This document shows positions 1 to 12,553 of a stretch of DNA of 64,000 nucleotides, piece by piece. The notes under the pieces were generated by a model. The model did no database searches. It worked only from the letters and a program-made list of their open reading frames with translations, and was not told where the DNA came from. The DNA lies in NCBI GenBank assembly GCA_037176705.1, contig CM073893.1, positions 19,716,074 through 19,780,073 on the forward strand, read 5' to 3'. This DNA comes from Molossus alvarezi. Taxonomy: Eukaryota; Chordata; Mammalia; Chiroptera; Molossidae. How positions within the stretch are numbered: position 1 is the first letter of the stretch; every line of letters begins with the position of its first letter. A program made the position numbers and the translations under genes.

Positions 1-3000
1 TTCAAATAGTTTAAGGAGGATGGGTATTAGTTCTTCTTTGAATGTTCAGTAAAATTCCTGCATGAAGCTGTCAGGACCTGAGCTTTTGTTTGCTGGGAGA
101 GTCTTGATTACATCTTCAATTTCTTTTGTTGTTATTGGTTTGTTTAAGTTTTCTATCTCTTCCCGGTTCAGTTTTGGGAGACTATGTGTTTCTAGAAATT
201 TGTCCATTTCACTTAGATTGTTGAATATTTGTTGCCATATAATTGTTCATAATATTTGTTAACAGTCCTTTGTATTTCTGTGATGTCAGTTATTAGTTCT
301 CTTTTATTCCTGATTTTGTGTATTTGGGTTCTCTCTCTTTGTTTCTTGGTGAGTCTAGCTAAGGGTCCATCAATCTTGTTTATTTTTTCAAAGAACCAGC
401 TCTTTGTTTCATTGATCCTTTGAATTGTCTTTTTGGTCTCCATGTCATTTATTTCTACTCTGATCTTTACTATTTTCTTCCTTCTGCTTGCTCTGGGGTT
501 TTGTTTGCTTTCCAGTTCTTAAGTTGTGATGTTAGATACTCTATTAGAAATTTTTCTTGCTTCTTGAGGTAGGCCTATTGTGCTATGAACTTCCTTCTCA
601 GAACTGCTTTTGCTGCATCCCCTAGATTTTGTGGTGTTGTGTGTTCATTTTCATTGGTTTCCAGGAAGTTTTAAATTTCTTCCTTGATCTTCTTGGTAAC
701 CGATTCATTGTTTAATAACATGTTATTTAGCCTCCATGTTTTCAAATGTCTTTGTATGTTCTTGTTGCAGTTGATTTCCATGGAGTTGTATACCATGGTG
801 ATCTGAGAAGATGCTTGATATGATTTCAATCTTCTTGAATTTGTAGAGACTTAGTTTGTGTCCTAGCATGTGGTCTGTCTTTGAGAATGTCTCATGTGCA
901 CTTGAGAAGAATGTGAATTCTGCAGTTTTGGGGTGTATTTCTCTGTAGATATCCATTAAATCCATTTGATCTAGCACTTCATTTAGAGTCTGAGTTTCCT
1001 TGTTAATTTTTTGTCTAGAAGATCTATGCAGTGATGTCAGCGGAGTGTTGAAGTCTCCTGCTATGATTGTATTGCTGTTGATTTCTCCTTTAAAGTCCTC
1101 CAGAAGATTTTTAATATATTTGGGTGCATATATGTTAACCAAGGTTATATCTTCCTGTTGGATAGATCCTTTCAATATTACGTAGTGGCCTTCTTTGTCT
1201 CTAGTTATGGCCTTCATTTTTAAATCTACTTTATCAGATTTGAGTATTGCTACCCCAGCTTTTTTTTGCTTTTCGTTTGCTTGAAAGATTTTTTCCAGCC
1301 CTTCACTTTCAACCTATGTGAGTCTTTTGTTGTGAGGTGTGAGTGTCTTGTAAACAACATATATGTGAGTCATGCTTTCTTATCCAGTCAGCCATTCTGT
1401 GTCTTTTTACTGGAGCATTCAGTCCATTTACATTTAAGGTGATAATTGATATGTACTTATTTATTGCCATTTTTTTCTTAGTGTGTTTCTATTTTTCCTC
1501 CTATTTCTTCTACTAATTACAGCAGTCCTGTTAGTATATTTTGCATTGCTGGTTTGGTATTAATATATTCCCTTGGCCTGTTTTTGTCTGGAAAGCACTT
1601 TATTTGACCTTCAATTTTGAATGATAGCCTTGCTGTATAGAGTAGTCTTGGATTTACATCCTTGTTTTTCATAACCTTGATTACTTCATGCCACTTCCTT
1701 CTGGCATGTAGTCTTTCTGTTGAGAAGTCAGCTGAGAGCCTTATGGGGTTTTCTTTGTTGGTAACCTGTTGTTTATCTCCTGCTGCCTTTAGGATTCTCT
1801 CTTTGTCTTTAATTTTTGGCATTTTAATTACTATGTCTTGATGTGGGCCTGTTTGGGTTCTTCTTCCTCGGGGCTCTCTGTGCTCCTTGAACTTGAATGC
1901 CTTCTTCCTTCACCAAGTTAGGAAACTTTTCTGTCACTATTTCTTCAAATATATTCTCTAACCCTTGCCCATTTTCTTCCTCTTCAGGGACTCTGATTAT
2001 GCGAATGTTACTACATTTCCAATTGTCCCACAGTTCTCTTAAGCTGTCTTCCTGTTTTTTAACTGTTTTTTCCTTTTGGTTATTTGATTGGTTGATTTTT
2101 TTCTACCCTGTCTTCTAATTCACTGATCTGGTCCTCAGCTTTGTCTCCTCTGCTGGTTAATCTTTCCAATGTGTTCTTAATTTCTGCTATGTTATTCTTC
2201 ATTTCCACTTGCTCGGTTTTCAGTGTTTCTATATCTTTACTCATGGTACTGATGTCTTTACTCATACTGTTGAGCTTCCTCAAGATCATGGCTCTGACCT
2301 CTATCTCTCATAATATGCTTAGCTGCATTTCATTGATCTCATCTTTAATAGAGTTCTCTTGTTCTTTCATTTGGGATTTGTTTCTTTGTTTCACCATTTT
2401 AGCTATCTCAGTGGGTTTTGGAGCCTACCAAATTTTCCCTGTGGGTGTTGATGTTCTGCTCTTTGTGGCTCCCTCTACTGGGTTTGCATGAGCCTGGTTG
2501 GGCTCACGTTAAACACCCCTGTCAAGTCTTATATTCCTGGGTAGAGTTGCAAGCCCAGGAAAGGTTTAGTTATCTTCTAGCTTTTTCCTGGTGGCCAGTA
2601 GTGTCAGTTACTCAGTGCCTTGGAATGTAGCCTTGGTGTTCTGCATAAGAGGTTTTCCAGAGGGTGGGATAGATGCTGGTTATTAATGAGCCTCAATTTA
2701 CATTTCTTTGCCTCATCTGGGAAAGGCTGAATCTCTGAGGGGGTGGTGGGTCCCGCTTTTCCCCACAGCTCTGGGTAGGAGCACACTGGCCACCATCCTT
2801 TGTGGACACAATTCAGCAAAAACTCTGAGTGCCCTTCAAATCCCAGTTGTCCCCACAGAGTTCCAGCCCAGTCTGCCCTCCGTCTGCCATATCCCCCAGG
2901 TGAGTGGGTGTGGCTATTTTAGCACTCTGTCCCAGCTCTCTGTGTTGTGGAGCGGGCTTGGTCATTATTCCCCAAGGGTGTTGCTCACAGCTAAGACTGT

Positions 3001-4420
3001 TGCTGTCCGTGGGTTCCCATCCCACCACCCTCTTTCGCCTCTGCAGAGCCTACCAGTTTCCCTGGTTACATAGTCCTGTCCTGCTGCTTTTTTGTTGTTG
3101 TTTTTCTGAGGATTTGTTTTTATATTAGTTGTAATTCCCATTTGGTCCTGAGAGATCGTCTACGTAGCTTCTATTCAGTCCACCTCCATTTTCACATCCT
3201 CTATGCCTATCTTGTGCGCAGCTGGGTTGCACAGGCCTTTCTGGTGCCCCAGTACCCTGCAGGTTCTGCGGGTAACTGGATCGCACAGTCCCCTTGGGGA
3301 CCCAGCTCTGTGCCTGTGTTATGGTCTGCTGGGTCACATAAGCCTCTCTGGTGCTTCAACACCCCACAATTTCCAGCAGGTAACTGGATGGCACAGTCGA
3401 GCAGGCCTCTCTGGTGCTTTAGCACCACACAGGCCCCGTGCGTAACTAGATTGCACAGTCCCTGCTGGGTCGCACTGTCTTCTCTGGTGCTTCAGCACCC
3501 CACAGGTCCCGCAGGTAGTTGGATGGCATAGTCCCTGCTGGGTCACACAGGCCTCTCTGGTGCTTCAGCACCCTGCAGGTCCCGGGGGTAAATAGATCGC
3601 ACAGTCCCTGCTCGGTCACACAGGCCTATCTTGTGTTTCAGCACCTAGCAGGTCCCATGGGTAACTAGATTGCACAGTCTCTGCTGGGTCACACAGGCCT
3701 CTCTGGTGCCCCCACACCCTGCAGTTTCTGCTGGCGGGCAGCTGGGTAGCACCAGTCTCTTTGGGCTCTGGCTTCCCACTGCTCTTGTGGGTTACTGGAC
3801 CGCACAGGCCTCTGTGGAGCCCCAGGTCCCGCCGCTGGCAGCTGGGGAGTGCTGCTGCCCAGTGGGGCTCAACTCCTGCTCAACTTTTGCTGTAGTTTTT
3901 GGGGATGGGTCTCAGCTGCTTGTCTGTGCTTCTGGGTCCTGGGGATGGATGTCTGCTCCCCAGCCTCTGTTGCTGGGGATATATCTTGACTCTGATCAGG
4001 CTGCTACTATGGGAGACAGTGCTGGGCTTCGGGCTGTCTGCAGCTTCCCTGACCAGCACCTTGAGAGCTCCACTACTGTGCACCAGTCTGTTTTGACCCA
4101 GAGTGACCACTGGTCTGATGGTACCAGGTGTGCTGGTGGGCTCAGGTTGCTGGGCCCTAGCCGCTCCCACTGCCTCCTCCCAGGGAAGACCAGGGATCTT
4201 CCAAAATGGTGGGACCTCCCCATGGTGCAGGGAGAAGGGCCCTGAAGGGTCACTTACCGATGTAGCCAGCTGCTCCCGTCCACAGCACAGGAACTTTCTG
4301 CTTTGTGGCTCTGCACTGCTCGGGTTTGGTCGTCCACCTTCACGACCACTCACACTCTCTCACACACTCATATACTCACTCACTCTCTCACACACTCACC
4401 CTCCTTCCGGTCATATAAAA
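1..4420 (-). mobile_element. Bat LINE-1, 5' part (ORF2 start, ORF1, 5' UTR)
   Basis: The minus strand carries, 5' to 3', a GC-rich 5' UTR (about 4420-2400), a decayed ORF1 (about 2390-1510) and the start of ORF2 (ATG at 1470), running off the left edge. The ORF1 part shows a coiled-coil stretch (2289-2080) and the C-terminal domain with PIRLSADFSTERLHARRKW (1822-1517). The ORF2 part shows the endonuclease, with GDFNTPL and SDHHGIQL motifs (1217-723). Frames are broken by stops, so it is probably inactive. The extreme 5' end is a GA/GT-rich simple run at 4349-4410. Confidence 0.92.
3219..3745 (-). repeat. 73-bp tandem monomers in an L1 5' UTR
   Basis: Successive copies of a cacagtccctgctggg unit begin at 3454, 3527, 3600 and 3673, exactly 73 bp apart. 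Degenerate, spaced copies lie upstream at 3284 and 3392. Each unit contains the small palindrome ggtgcttcagcacc. The array lies in the 5' UTR of the minus-strand L1, where mammalian L1 promoters reside. Confidence 0.85.
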
Positions 4421-4468
4421 TGTTTTCACAATTCATCCTCATTGCAGCATGAATCAGTATTCATTCTT

Positions 4469-4512
4469 CACTAGAAGTCCAATGCGCTATCCATTGCGCC
4501 ACAGAGCCTGCT
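4469..4512 (-). pseudogene. Retroinserted 5' fragment of tRNA-Arg(TCT)
   Basis: On the minus strand the 37 nt from 4508 to 4472 match the 5' half of mammalian tRNA-Arg-TCT, from the first G of the acceptor stem (GGCTCTGTGGCGCAATGG) through the D arm and anticodon TCT to A37. Then come GTG bases, as at the start of the intron in one human TCT gene. The piece is flanked by a perfect 13-bp direct repeat agtattcattctt at 4456-4468 and 4513-4525. The host is an older L1 relic. There is no A-tail and no 3' half, so this is a tailless tRNA-fragment retropseudogene and not a working tRNA gene. It does keep an A-box-like region. Confidence 0.85.
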
Positions 4513-4769
4513 AGTATTCATTCTTTTACATGGCTGAATAATATTCCACTCTATGGAAATACCACATTTTGTTTATCCATTCATTAGTTGATAGAGATTA
4601 ATAATGCTGCAGTGAACATTCATGTACATGGTTTGTGTGGATATATGGCTACAATTATTTGGTTATATACTTGGCAGTGGAATTGCCAGTTTTCCAGACT
4701 GGTTTCCACCAGGGATATATGAGGGTTCCAATTTCTCCACATCCTCATCAACATCTGCCATTGACTATC

Positions 4770-5007
4770 TTTTTTTTTTATATCCTCACTCAAGGATACT
4801 TTTTCCATGTATCTTCAGTCAGAGTGGGAGGGAGGGAGGGAGGGAGAGAGAGAGGGAGAGAGAGAGAGGTGAGAAGAGACCCCACACAACCCCAACCAGG
4901 GCCGGGGATCTAACCGCAACCAAGATACATGCCCTTGACCAGAATCGAACCTGCAACTCTTTGGTTTCAGGCCAACACTCTAACTGCTGAGCCAAACTGG
5001 CCAGGGC
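4770..5007 (-). mobile_element. Ves SINE 1, hairpin tail
   Basis: Head reads gccctggccagtttggctcag on the minus strand. The tail has the degenerate tcctt/aagga palindrome and poly-T on the plus strand. Inserted in an old L1. Confidence 0.9.
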
Positions 5008-5383
5008 TGACTGTCATTTTTATTTAAGCATCCTAGGTATCTTGTGGTTTTGATTTGCATTTTTCTAAGAATGAGTGATATTGAGAATTTTTTCATGAGC
5101 TTATTATTCATTTGTATATCTTCTTTGGAGAAATATCTATGCAAATTTTTTGCTCATATTAAAATTGGGTTATTTTTCTTTTTATTATTGAATTGCAATT
5201 GTTCCTTATATGCTCTAGGTAAAAGTCCCTTATCAGATATATGATTTGCAAATGTATTTTCCCATCCTGTGAATTGTCTTGATTGTGTCCCTTAAAGTAC
5301 AAAAGTTTAATTTTAATTAAGCCCAATTTTCTATTTTTTGTTTCCTAGAACAGGCAAACTTAATCTATGGTAAAAGAAATTGA

Positions 5384-6550
5384 ATCAGTGATCACCTCTG
5401 GGGACTGAGAGCAGGCATTGACTTAGAAAGGGCACAAGATATCTTTCTGCAGTGATGGACATGTTCTCTCTTGATGAGGTATGGATTATAAAGGTGTATG
5501 CATTTGTCAAAACACTTTGAACTATACACATAAGATATGTGCTTATCACTCTACATAAATTTTAGTTTAATTTTTAAAAGCAAAAAACAAAGAACAAGGG
5601 CAATACCTGTTTGGTAAACGATAGTAGCATATGTCTCAAGCCAAATTATCTCAAGATGTTTGCAAAGATGAAGAGAAAAACATAGACTATCTGCTATGTG
5701 GAATCTGTAAGAACATAAGTTTCCAGGGTAAAGATACCTTCTGATTGGTTCTGCTCTCCCAGCTGAGCTTTATTGACTCAATCTACCCAAAGAATGTCAT
5801 CCCACCCAATGAATGTTCTGAATTCTATACAACTGGCCTTCGTTTATTGTGGTTAATCAGTTCCAGACTCTACCTCAATAAATGAATTTCCATGAAGTAG
5901 GATTCTTAATTGACATATAGTCATGCCTCTCCAATTCATGCTTTGATGTTCGTGGCTTCACTCTATCGCGGTTTTTTCAAATATAGTATAGTACCCCATA
6001 CTTAATCAATAAGTAGTAATAATATGACCCATACACAAAGAAGGCTGCTAAAATAACTATCATTTTTATCATGCAGTTATTTCAAACAGGATGTGATTTT
6101 CACCAATTATCAGATAATACTTAATTCAAAATAATATTTGTTGTGGTGCTCTGTCAAGCGATATACAGAGATTAAATTATCAAAAGACCTATGAACTCAA
6201 ATCTCTCAAAGACATCAAAAACAAGAAAAGTCTGAGAAACTGTCACAGCCTAAGGAGCGTAAATAGAAATAACAATGAAATGTAGTTTTTCTCTCCTGGA
6301 TAGAATCTTGGAACAGAAAAAGGACATTCATTTAAATAAAAACTAAGAAAATCTGAATAAAGTATGGACTTCCTTAGTAATAATTTGTAAATATTTTATT
6401 ATTTGTAACATATATACTATACTAATGTAAGATGTTAATAATAGGGAAAACTTGTGCCAGGGATGACAGGGTATATGGGAACTCTGTACTATTTTCTCAA
6501 TTTTTCTGTAAATATAAAACTGCTCTAAATATAAAATCTACTTTAAAAAA
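5384..6550 (+). mobile_element. Old L1 3' UTR pieces with a Tigger-like segment
   Basis: Segments 5384-5580 and 6420-6550 resemble 3' ends of old L1 elements (phrases such as gggactgagagcaggc and aactctgtactattttctc). Between them, about 5815-6060 resembles a degenerate TcMar-Tigger-type DNA transposon (cgtttattgtggttaatcag, then ccagactctacc). The remainder shows nothing I recognise. The assignments are from memory of consensus sequences. Confidence 0.45.
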
Positions 6551-6662
6551 AGACCTATGAGAGCAAGTTGTTTATACAGTGGTAGGATCTAGCAAACAAG
6601 CACTGTAAGACACTTATCACATATAAAAGACTAAGAGAAGATAGGTTTAAAACATAAGGTGG

Positions 6663-6920
6663 GCCCTGGCCGGTTTGGCTCAGCGGTTAGAGCGTCCGCC
6701 TGCAGTCCGGAGAGACCCGGGTTCGGTTCCCGCTAAGGGCGCGTACCTCGGTTGCAGTTTGTCCCCAGCCCTGGTTGGTCATGCGGGTGGCAGCCACTCG
6801 ACGTGTCCCTTTCACATCGATGTTTCCCTCTCTCTCTCTTCCTCTGTTTCCCTCCCACTCTATCTGTACAAAAAATGGAAAAATGTCCTCGGGTGAGGAT
6901 AAAAAACAACAACAAAAAAA
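6663..6920 (+). mobile_element. Ves SINE 2, hairpin tail
   Basis: Full-length, with tail tcctcgggtgagga. Flanked by the duplication aaacataaggtgg. Confidence 0.95.
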
Positions 6921-7249
6921 AAACATAAGGTGGAAAGAAAAGGGGCAGCACCCCAGAAACAGAATAGGTGGTTTTAAATATCTGTTACTTACTGACTCTA
7001 GAAGCTCCTCTCCTCCAAATAGTTGCTTCAAATGTAATCATTGTCAACCAACCTCTCCTCTGGCAGCTGCTATGGTTTCTATTTTTACTCCATGACAGTC
7101 TGGATGTGGGACACCTGCAAATTCCCCCAAAGAAATTTCTAGCGTAAAATATTAATGAGAAATGGAGCTTTTTTATAATTTTGTAAGGAAAGTCAAAAAG
7201 GCATTTATGTTGAACATGACTGACAATTTTTATATACCCTATACTAGGT

Positions 7250-10150
7250 CTTTTCTTTTAATCATTTTTTATTCTTCAATTACAGTTGACATACATTGTT
7301 ATATTAGTTTCAGGTGTAAACCCCCATGATTAAACATTATGTAACTTACTATGTGACCATCCAATAAGTCTCACACCCATCTGACACCATAAATCATTAT
7401 TAGAATATTATTTTTTCTCTTTAAAATTATCTTTAGTGTCGAATGTATTACAGATGTCCCCCCTTTTTTCCCCCATTGACCCCCCATTTCCATCTGCTTC
7501 CTGCCTTTCCACACACTATAGTCTGTGTCTATGTGTTATGCATATATGCATATAAGGTCTTTGGTTTATCTCTTCCCGCCCTCTCTCCCCACTTCCCTTT
7601 GAGGTTCATCAGTCTAACAACCAATTTGTACTTCTTAATTCCTTTACTTTTTTCACCCATCCCCCCAGCCACCTCCCATCTGGCAACCAACAAAACAATC
7701 TCTGTATATATGAGTCTGTTTCTTTTCTGCTTGCTCATTTTGTTTGTAGATTCAGTTGTTGATAGATATGTATTTATTGCCATTTTATTGTTTATATTTT
7801 TCTTCTTCTTTAAGAACACCCATCAGCATTTCATATAATACTGGTTTGGTGGTGATGAACTCCTTTAGCTTTGCCTTGTCTGGGAAAATCTTTGTATGTC
7901 CATTGATTCTAAATGATAGCTTTGCAGGATAGAGGAATCTTGGTTGTAGGTTATTGCTTTTCATTACTTTGAATGTCTCTTGCCACTCCCTTCAAAGTTT
8001 GCCACTGGCCTGCAAAGTTTCTTTTGAGAAATCAGCTGACAGTCTTATGGGAGCTCCCTTGTAGGTAATTATCTGCTTTTCTCTTGCTGCTTTTAAGATT
8101 CTCTCTTTGTCTTTAACCTTTTGCATTTTGATGATAATGTGTCTTGTGTACCTCATTGGATTCATCTTGTTTGGGACTCTCTGTGCTTCCTGGACTTGTA
8201 TGTCTGTTTCCTTTTCCAAGTTAGGAAAGTTTTCTGTCATTAATTTTTTCAAACAGGTGTTCAGTTTCTCGCTCACTCTCTCTTCTCCTTCTGCCACCTC
8301 CATGATGTGAATGTTGGTATGCTTGATGTTGTCCCAGAGGCTCCTTATAATATCCTCATTTTTTTGGATTTTTTGTTTTGATTGGGTGTTTTTTGCTTCT
8401 TAATATTCCAAATCGACGGTTTGCTTCTTAGTTTCACCTACTCTGCTATTGATTCCCTGTAAATTATTCTTTATTTCAGTTAGTGCATCCTGCATTTCTG
8501 ACTGGTCCTTTTTTATGCTCTTGAGGTTCTCACTAAGTTCCTTGAAATTCTCACTAAGTTCATTGCACATCTTTGTAACCAGTGTTTTGAACTTTGTATC
8601 TAGTAGATTGCTTGTCTCCATTTTGTTCAGTTCTTTTTCTGGAGTTGTATACTGTTCTTTCATTTGGGACATGTTTCTTTCTCTCCTCATTTTGGCTGCC
8701 TCCCTGTGTTTGTTTCTGCATACTAGGCAGAGCTGCTACATCTCCCAGGCTTCGTAGAGTGATCTGATGTAGTAGGTGTTCTATAGGGTCCAGTGGCACA
8801 GCCTGCCCAGTCACTCAAAGTGCATCCCCTATGTGGGCTGTGCACTCTCTCCTCTTTGATTTGAGCCTTGATCATTGTTGGCACATGAATGGGAGGGATT
8901 TACCCCCAGGCCAGTCAGCTGCAAAGACTATCTGGGACCACTGACCACTATAGAGGATCAGCTGTGCAGGGGCCCACCCCACAGAGCAGGACTTACTTTA
9001 GTAGGACTCTGGTGCTGCCTGAGTCCACCAGTTGAGTGTGTCACTTATGGAGGTGATTGAATGGTGGTGCTTTGACGTGGTTTAAAGCTGTCCACTGGGT
9101 GTGCTGGCTCTGGGGCCTCCTAGGAGGTATAGGCCAAGGTCAGCTGCCACCTGTGTTCTGCCTGGGGCCACCCGACATGAACTACAAAGTGATCTATACA
9201 TGGTTGCTTCTTGTGTTGGACTTGGAAATGCACAGGCAAGGCCAAGCTGTGAACCAAGGCCAGCTGCTGCTAGTGCCAGGTTTGGGACCACTTAGCAAGA
9301 GGTATGGGGCACACTGAGGCCAGATGCTGCTTGTTTGAGAGATTTTAGGAAAATCTGAAGCATGAGCCAAGACAGGCCATTTGTATGGAAAAACCACTGG
9401 AAACATCTTGGGTGGGCCCGCGAGTTGGGGGGCAGGGGGAGTATCTCAGGGAATCACCAGATCAAGACAAACAGTGTGAGCCAGGTTGATGGAGTCTCAG
9501 ATATTGCACCCTCATACTGGATCTGTGGGGGGAGGGCTCATCAAAAAAACAATGATCTCTGCCAGCCCTTCTGTTTTGAAGAAAGCTCCCCCTCCACCCA
9601 GCTCCTTCCCTAAAGTCGGACAATTCAATTCAGTTCTTACCCGTATGTCTCTGGTGCCTTTCAAGCTGCCTTTCAAGCTGCCTCACCTCCAAGCTAGAGC
9701 TCAAAAGGAGTAAATCCAAGTAAGTCAGTGCACAGACCCTTTAAGAGGAACTGCCAGGACTCCAGAAGCCCTCTTTTTCACTCAACCACAATCCCTATTG
9801 GTTTTTACAGCCAAGAGATATGGGGACTTCTCCTCCTGGCTCTGGAACTTTGGGTTGGGGGGCCTGGTGTGGAGGGGGAAGCCCTTGCTCCTCAGGGGGA
9901 ACCTCTGCAGCTGAGCTATCCCTTACAGTTTTTATCCACCACATGTGGCTATGGGACCATCCCAATCCACATCTCTGCCGCTCCCACCAGTCTCAATGTG
10001 GCTTATTCTTTAATTCCCTAGTTGTGGGACTTACCATTCAGCCAGATTTCAGGTGGTTCTGATTTATGGGTGTTCCATAGTTTAGTTACCATTTTGATAT
10101 GGTTGTAGGAGGAGGTGAATGCTGCATTTACCTACGCTGCCATCTTGACC
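7250..10150 (-). mobile_element. HAL1-like element (L1 with ORF1 but no ORF2)
   Basis: On the minus strand a 5' UTR (about 10150-8700) is followed by a decayed ORF1. The ORF1 includes a coiled-coil segment at 8690-8400, the middle domain, and the C-terminal domain from APIRLSADFSKETLQA on to FPDKAKLKEFITTKPVLYEM, ending near 7812. Directly after the ORF1 end comes L1-type 3' UTR (7812-7250, with gggggatgggtgaaaaaagt-like and acatctgtaatac-like motifs). The roughly 3.8 kb ORF2 is absent. This arrangement is the definition of the half-L1 (HAL1) family. Several stops show it is a fossil. Confidence 0.75.
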
Positions 10151-10159
10151 AAATATACT

Positions 10160-10420
10160 TTTTATTTATTTATATACTCTTTAAAGTGGAGATTAATAAG
10201 GATATTATTGAAACAATTAGGAAAATTTGAATATGTACTAAATAGTAGATGTTGTATCAAGTTTAAGTTCTTGAGTGGGATAACAGTACTGTGGTCATAT
10301 AGGAGAATAGCCTTCTTAGGAGACACATGCTGAAGTATTTAGTGAAGTTTCATGATGTCTACAACTTTCAAATGATTCAGAAAATAATATACGAATATGC
10401 ATTTCTTTCTGTATCTAATT
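10160..10420 (+). mobile_element. Old L1 3' UTR fragment
   Basis: The segment shows the pattern typical of old L1 3' UTRs (gataacagtactgtggtcat, then agacacatgctgaagtattt and catgatgtct). It lies between the HAL1-like element and the PRELID3B pseudogene. Confidence 0.6.
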
Positions 10421-10582
10421 TTTTATCTGCTTATGTATATACAAAATGTGACCACACACCTATTTATAAAGCGTGCTCACTGAGTGGCTAGTGGGTGGCT
10501 GGGGTGGGACAGGGGCAGGCGTGGCCTCTGCCTCTTTGTATGGTGGGACAACATGCACGTCACCAGCACCAAGAAGATCTAG

Positions 10583-10881
<299 letters not shown>

Positions 10882-10888
10882 TAAATGA

Positions 10889-11032
<144 letters not shown>

Positions 11033-11054
11033 TGAGAAGCAATGAATTGGGTAA

Positions 11055-11153
<99 letters not shown>

Positions 11154-11222
11154 TGATGAAATTCCCATGGTTCTCTACTAGTTGGCAATGTATTTATTTG
11201 TTATTTAAAAAATACAACTATA

Positions 11223-11479
11223 GCCCTGGCCGATTTGACTCAGCGGTTACACCATCAGCCTGCGGTCCAGAGAGACCCGGGTTCGGTTCCCGCTAGGGGC
11301 ATGTACCTCGGTTGAAGTTTGTCCCCAGCCCTGGTTGGGTCGTGTGGGAGGCAGCCACGCAATGTGTCCCTTTCACATCTATGTTTCTCTCTCTCTCTCT
11401 TTCTCTTCCTCTCTCCCTCTCTCCCTCCCACTCTATCTGAACAAAAAATGGAAAAATATCCTTAGGTGAGGATAAAAAA
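11223..11479 (+). mobile_element. Ves SINE 3, hairpin tail
   Basis: Full-length, flanked by aaatacaactata on both sides. It interrupts the PRELID3B pseudogene 3' UTR. Confidence 0.95.
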
Positions 11480-11854
11480 AAAATACAACTATATTTTAGG
11501 TAGATTTTTTTTTAATAAGCTGAAGAAAGTCTTGTGACTTTTGACCAAAACAAAGAGGTACAGGTTTTCTAAATAAAAGGGATCATCCAAAATTATCAGT
11601 GTTGTTTGAAATGACTGCCTGGTTTTGAGGAGTCCAGTACTTATGTGAAAAATTAACAATTTTTTGAAAAGTACTTGAAATTAATTTTAGCTTATTAAAT
11701 TTCTTTAAGGTAGAATTTTAAAGCTCTTCACTTATTGAAACTCTTCCTGGCCTTGGACCAACTCCAGAACAAAGCAGAATCACCTTTTAAATATACACAA
11801 TTGCCCTGCTGCAATAAACTTCAAGAAGGAACTCACTGTAAAAGAAGAAATTGT

Positions 11855-12015
11855 AGCCCTGGCCAGTTTGGCTCAGCAGTTACAGCGTCGGCCTGCGGAC
11901 CAATGAATCACGGGTTCGATTCTGGTCAAAGGCAAGTACCTCGGTTGTGACTCATCCCTGGCCCTGGTTGGGGTTGTGCGGGAGGCAGCCACTCTATGTG
12001 TCCCTTACATGTTGA

Positions 12016-12069
<54 letters not shown>

Positions 12070-12118
12070 CAAAAGTAGAAAAATGTCCTCAGGTGAGGAT
12101 AAAAAGAAGAATAAATAG
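11855..12118 (+). mobile_element. Ves SINE 4, hairpin tail
   Basis: First of four stacked Ves copies. It contains a (CT)n tract of about 46 bp and the tail tcctcaggtgagga. Confidence 0.93.
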
Positions 12119-12126
12119 ACATTGTA

Positions 12127-12272
12127 GCCTGGCTGGTGTGGCTCAGTGGTTTAACGTCAACCCATGCACCAAGAAGGCCAAATCCTCAGTGCAGAGTATG
12201 CAGGAGGAGGCCAGTCTTATCAATGTTTCTGTCTCTTTCTTCCTCTCCTTTCCTCTCTCAATTTAAAAAGAA
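12127..12272 (+). mobile_element. Ves SINE 5, short variant
   Basis: Head tagcctggctggtgtggctc, with a shortened body and no hairpin tail. Second of the stack. Confidence 0.85.
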
Positions 12273-12274
12273 GA

Positions 12275-12551
12275 GCCCTGGCCAGTTTGGCTCAGTAGTT
12301 AGAGCGTCAGCCCACATACCAAGGAGTCGTGGATTTGATTCTGATCAAGGGCATGTACCTCAATTACAGTTCATCCTGGCCCTGGTTGGGGTCGTGCAGA
12401 AGGCAACCAGTTGATGTGTCTCTCTCACATCAATGTTTCTCTCTGTCTTCCTCTATCCCTCTCTTTCCTTTCACTCTATCCGAACAACAACAACAACAAA
12501 AAAATGGAAAAAAATATCCTCGGGTGAGGATTAATAAAAAAATAATAAAAA
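12275..12551 (+). mobile_element. Ves SINE 6, hairpin tail
   Basis: Full-length, ending tcctcgggtgaggattaata. Third of the stack. Confidence 0.93.
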
Positions 12552-12553
12552 TA

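Larger units (their letters stand above)
4420..5280 (-). mobile_element. Old L1 3'-region relic
   Basis: The sequence read on the minus strand matches the familiar end of L1 ORF2 (the region ending tggaatattattcagcc). It is interrupted by the tRNA fragment at 4469-4512 and a Ves SINE at 4770-5007. It is much more diverged than the neighbouring L1 at 1-4420. Confidence 0.75.

Noticed and set aside
2400..4350. CpG island or RB1 promoter
   Set aside because: The region is GC-rich but CpG-poor, and it is contiguous with L1 ORF1 on the same strand. No RB1 exon 1 coding sequence is present.
3880..4353. Long GC-rich open frames on both strands as genes
   Set aside because: They lie in an L1 5' UTR, overlap each other on both strands, and resemble no protein.
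4472..4508. A functional tRNA-Arg gene
   Set aside because: Only the 5' half is present. The T arm, B box and 3' acceptor strand are missing, and the piece is bordered by a duplication.
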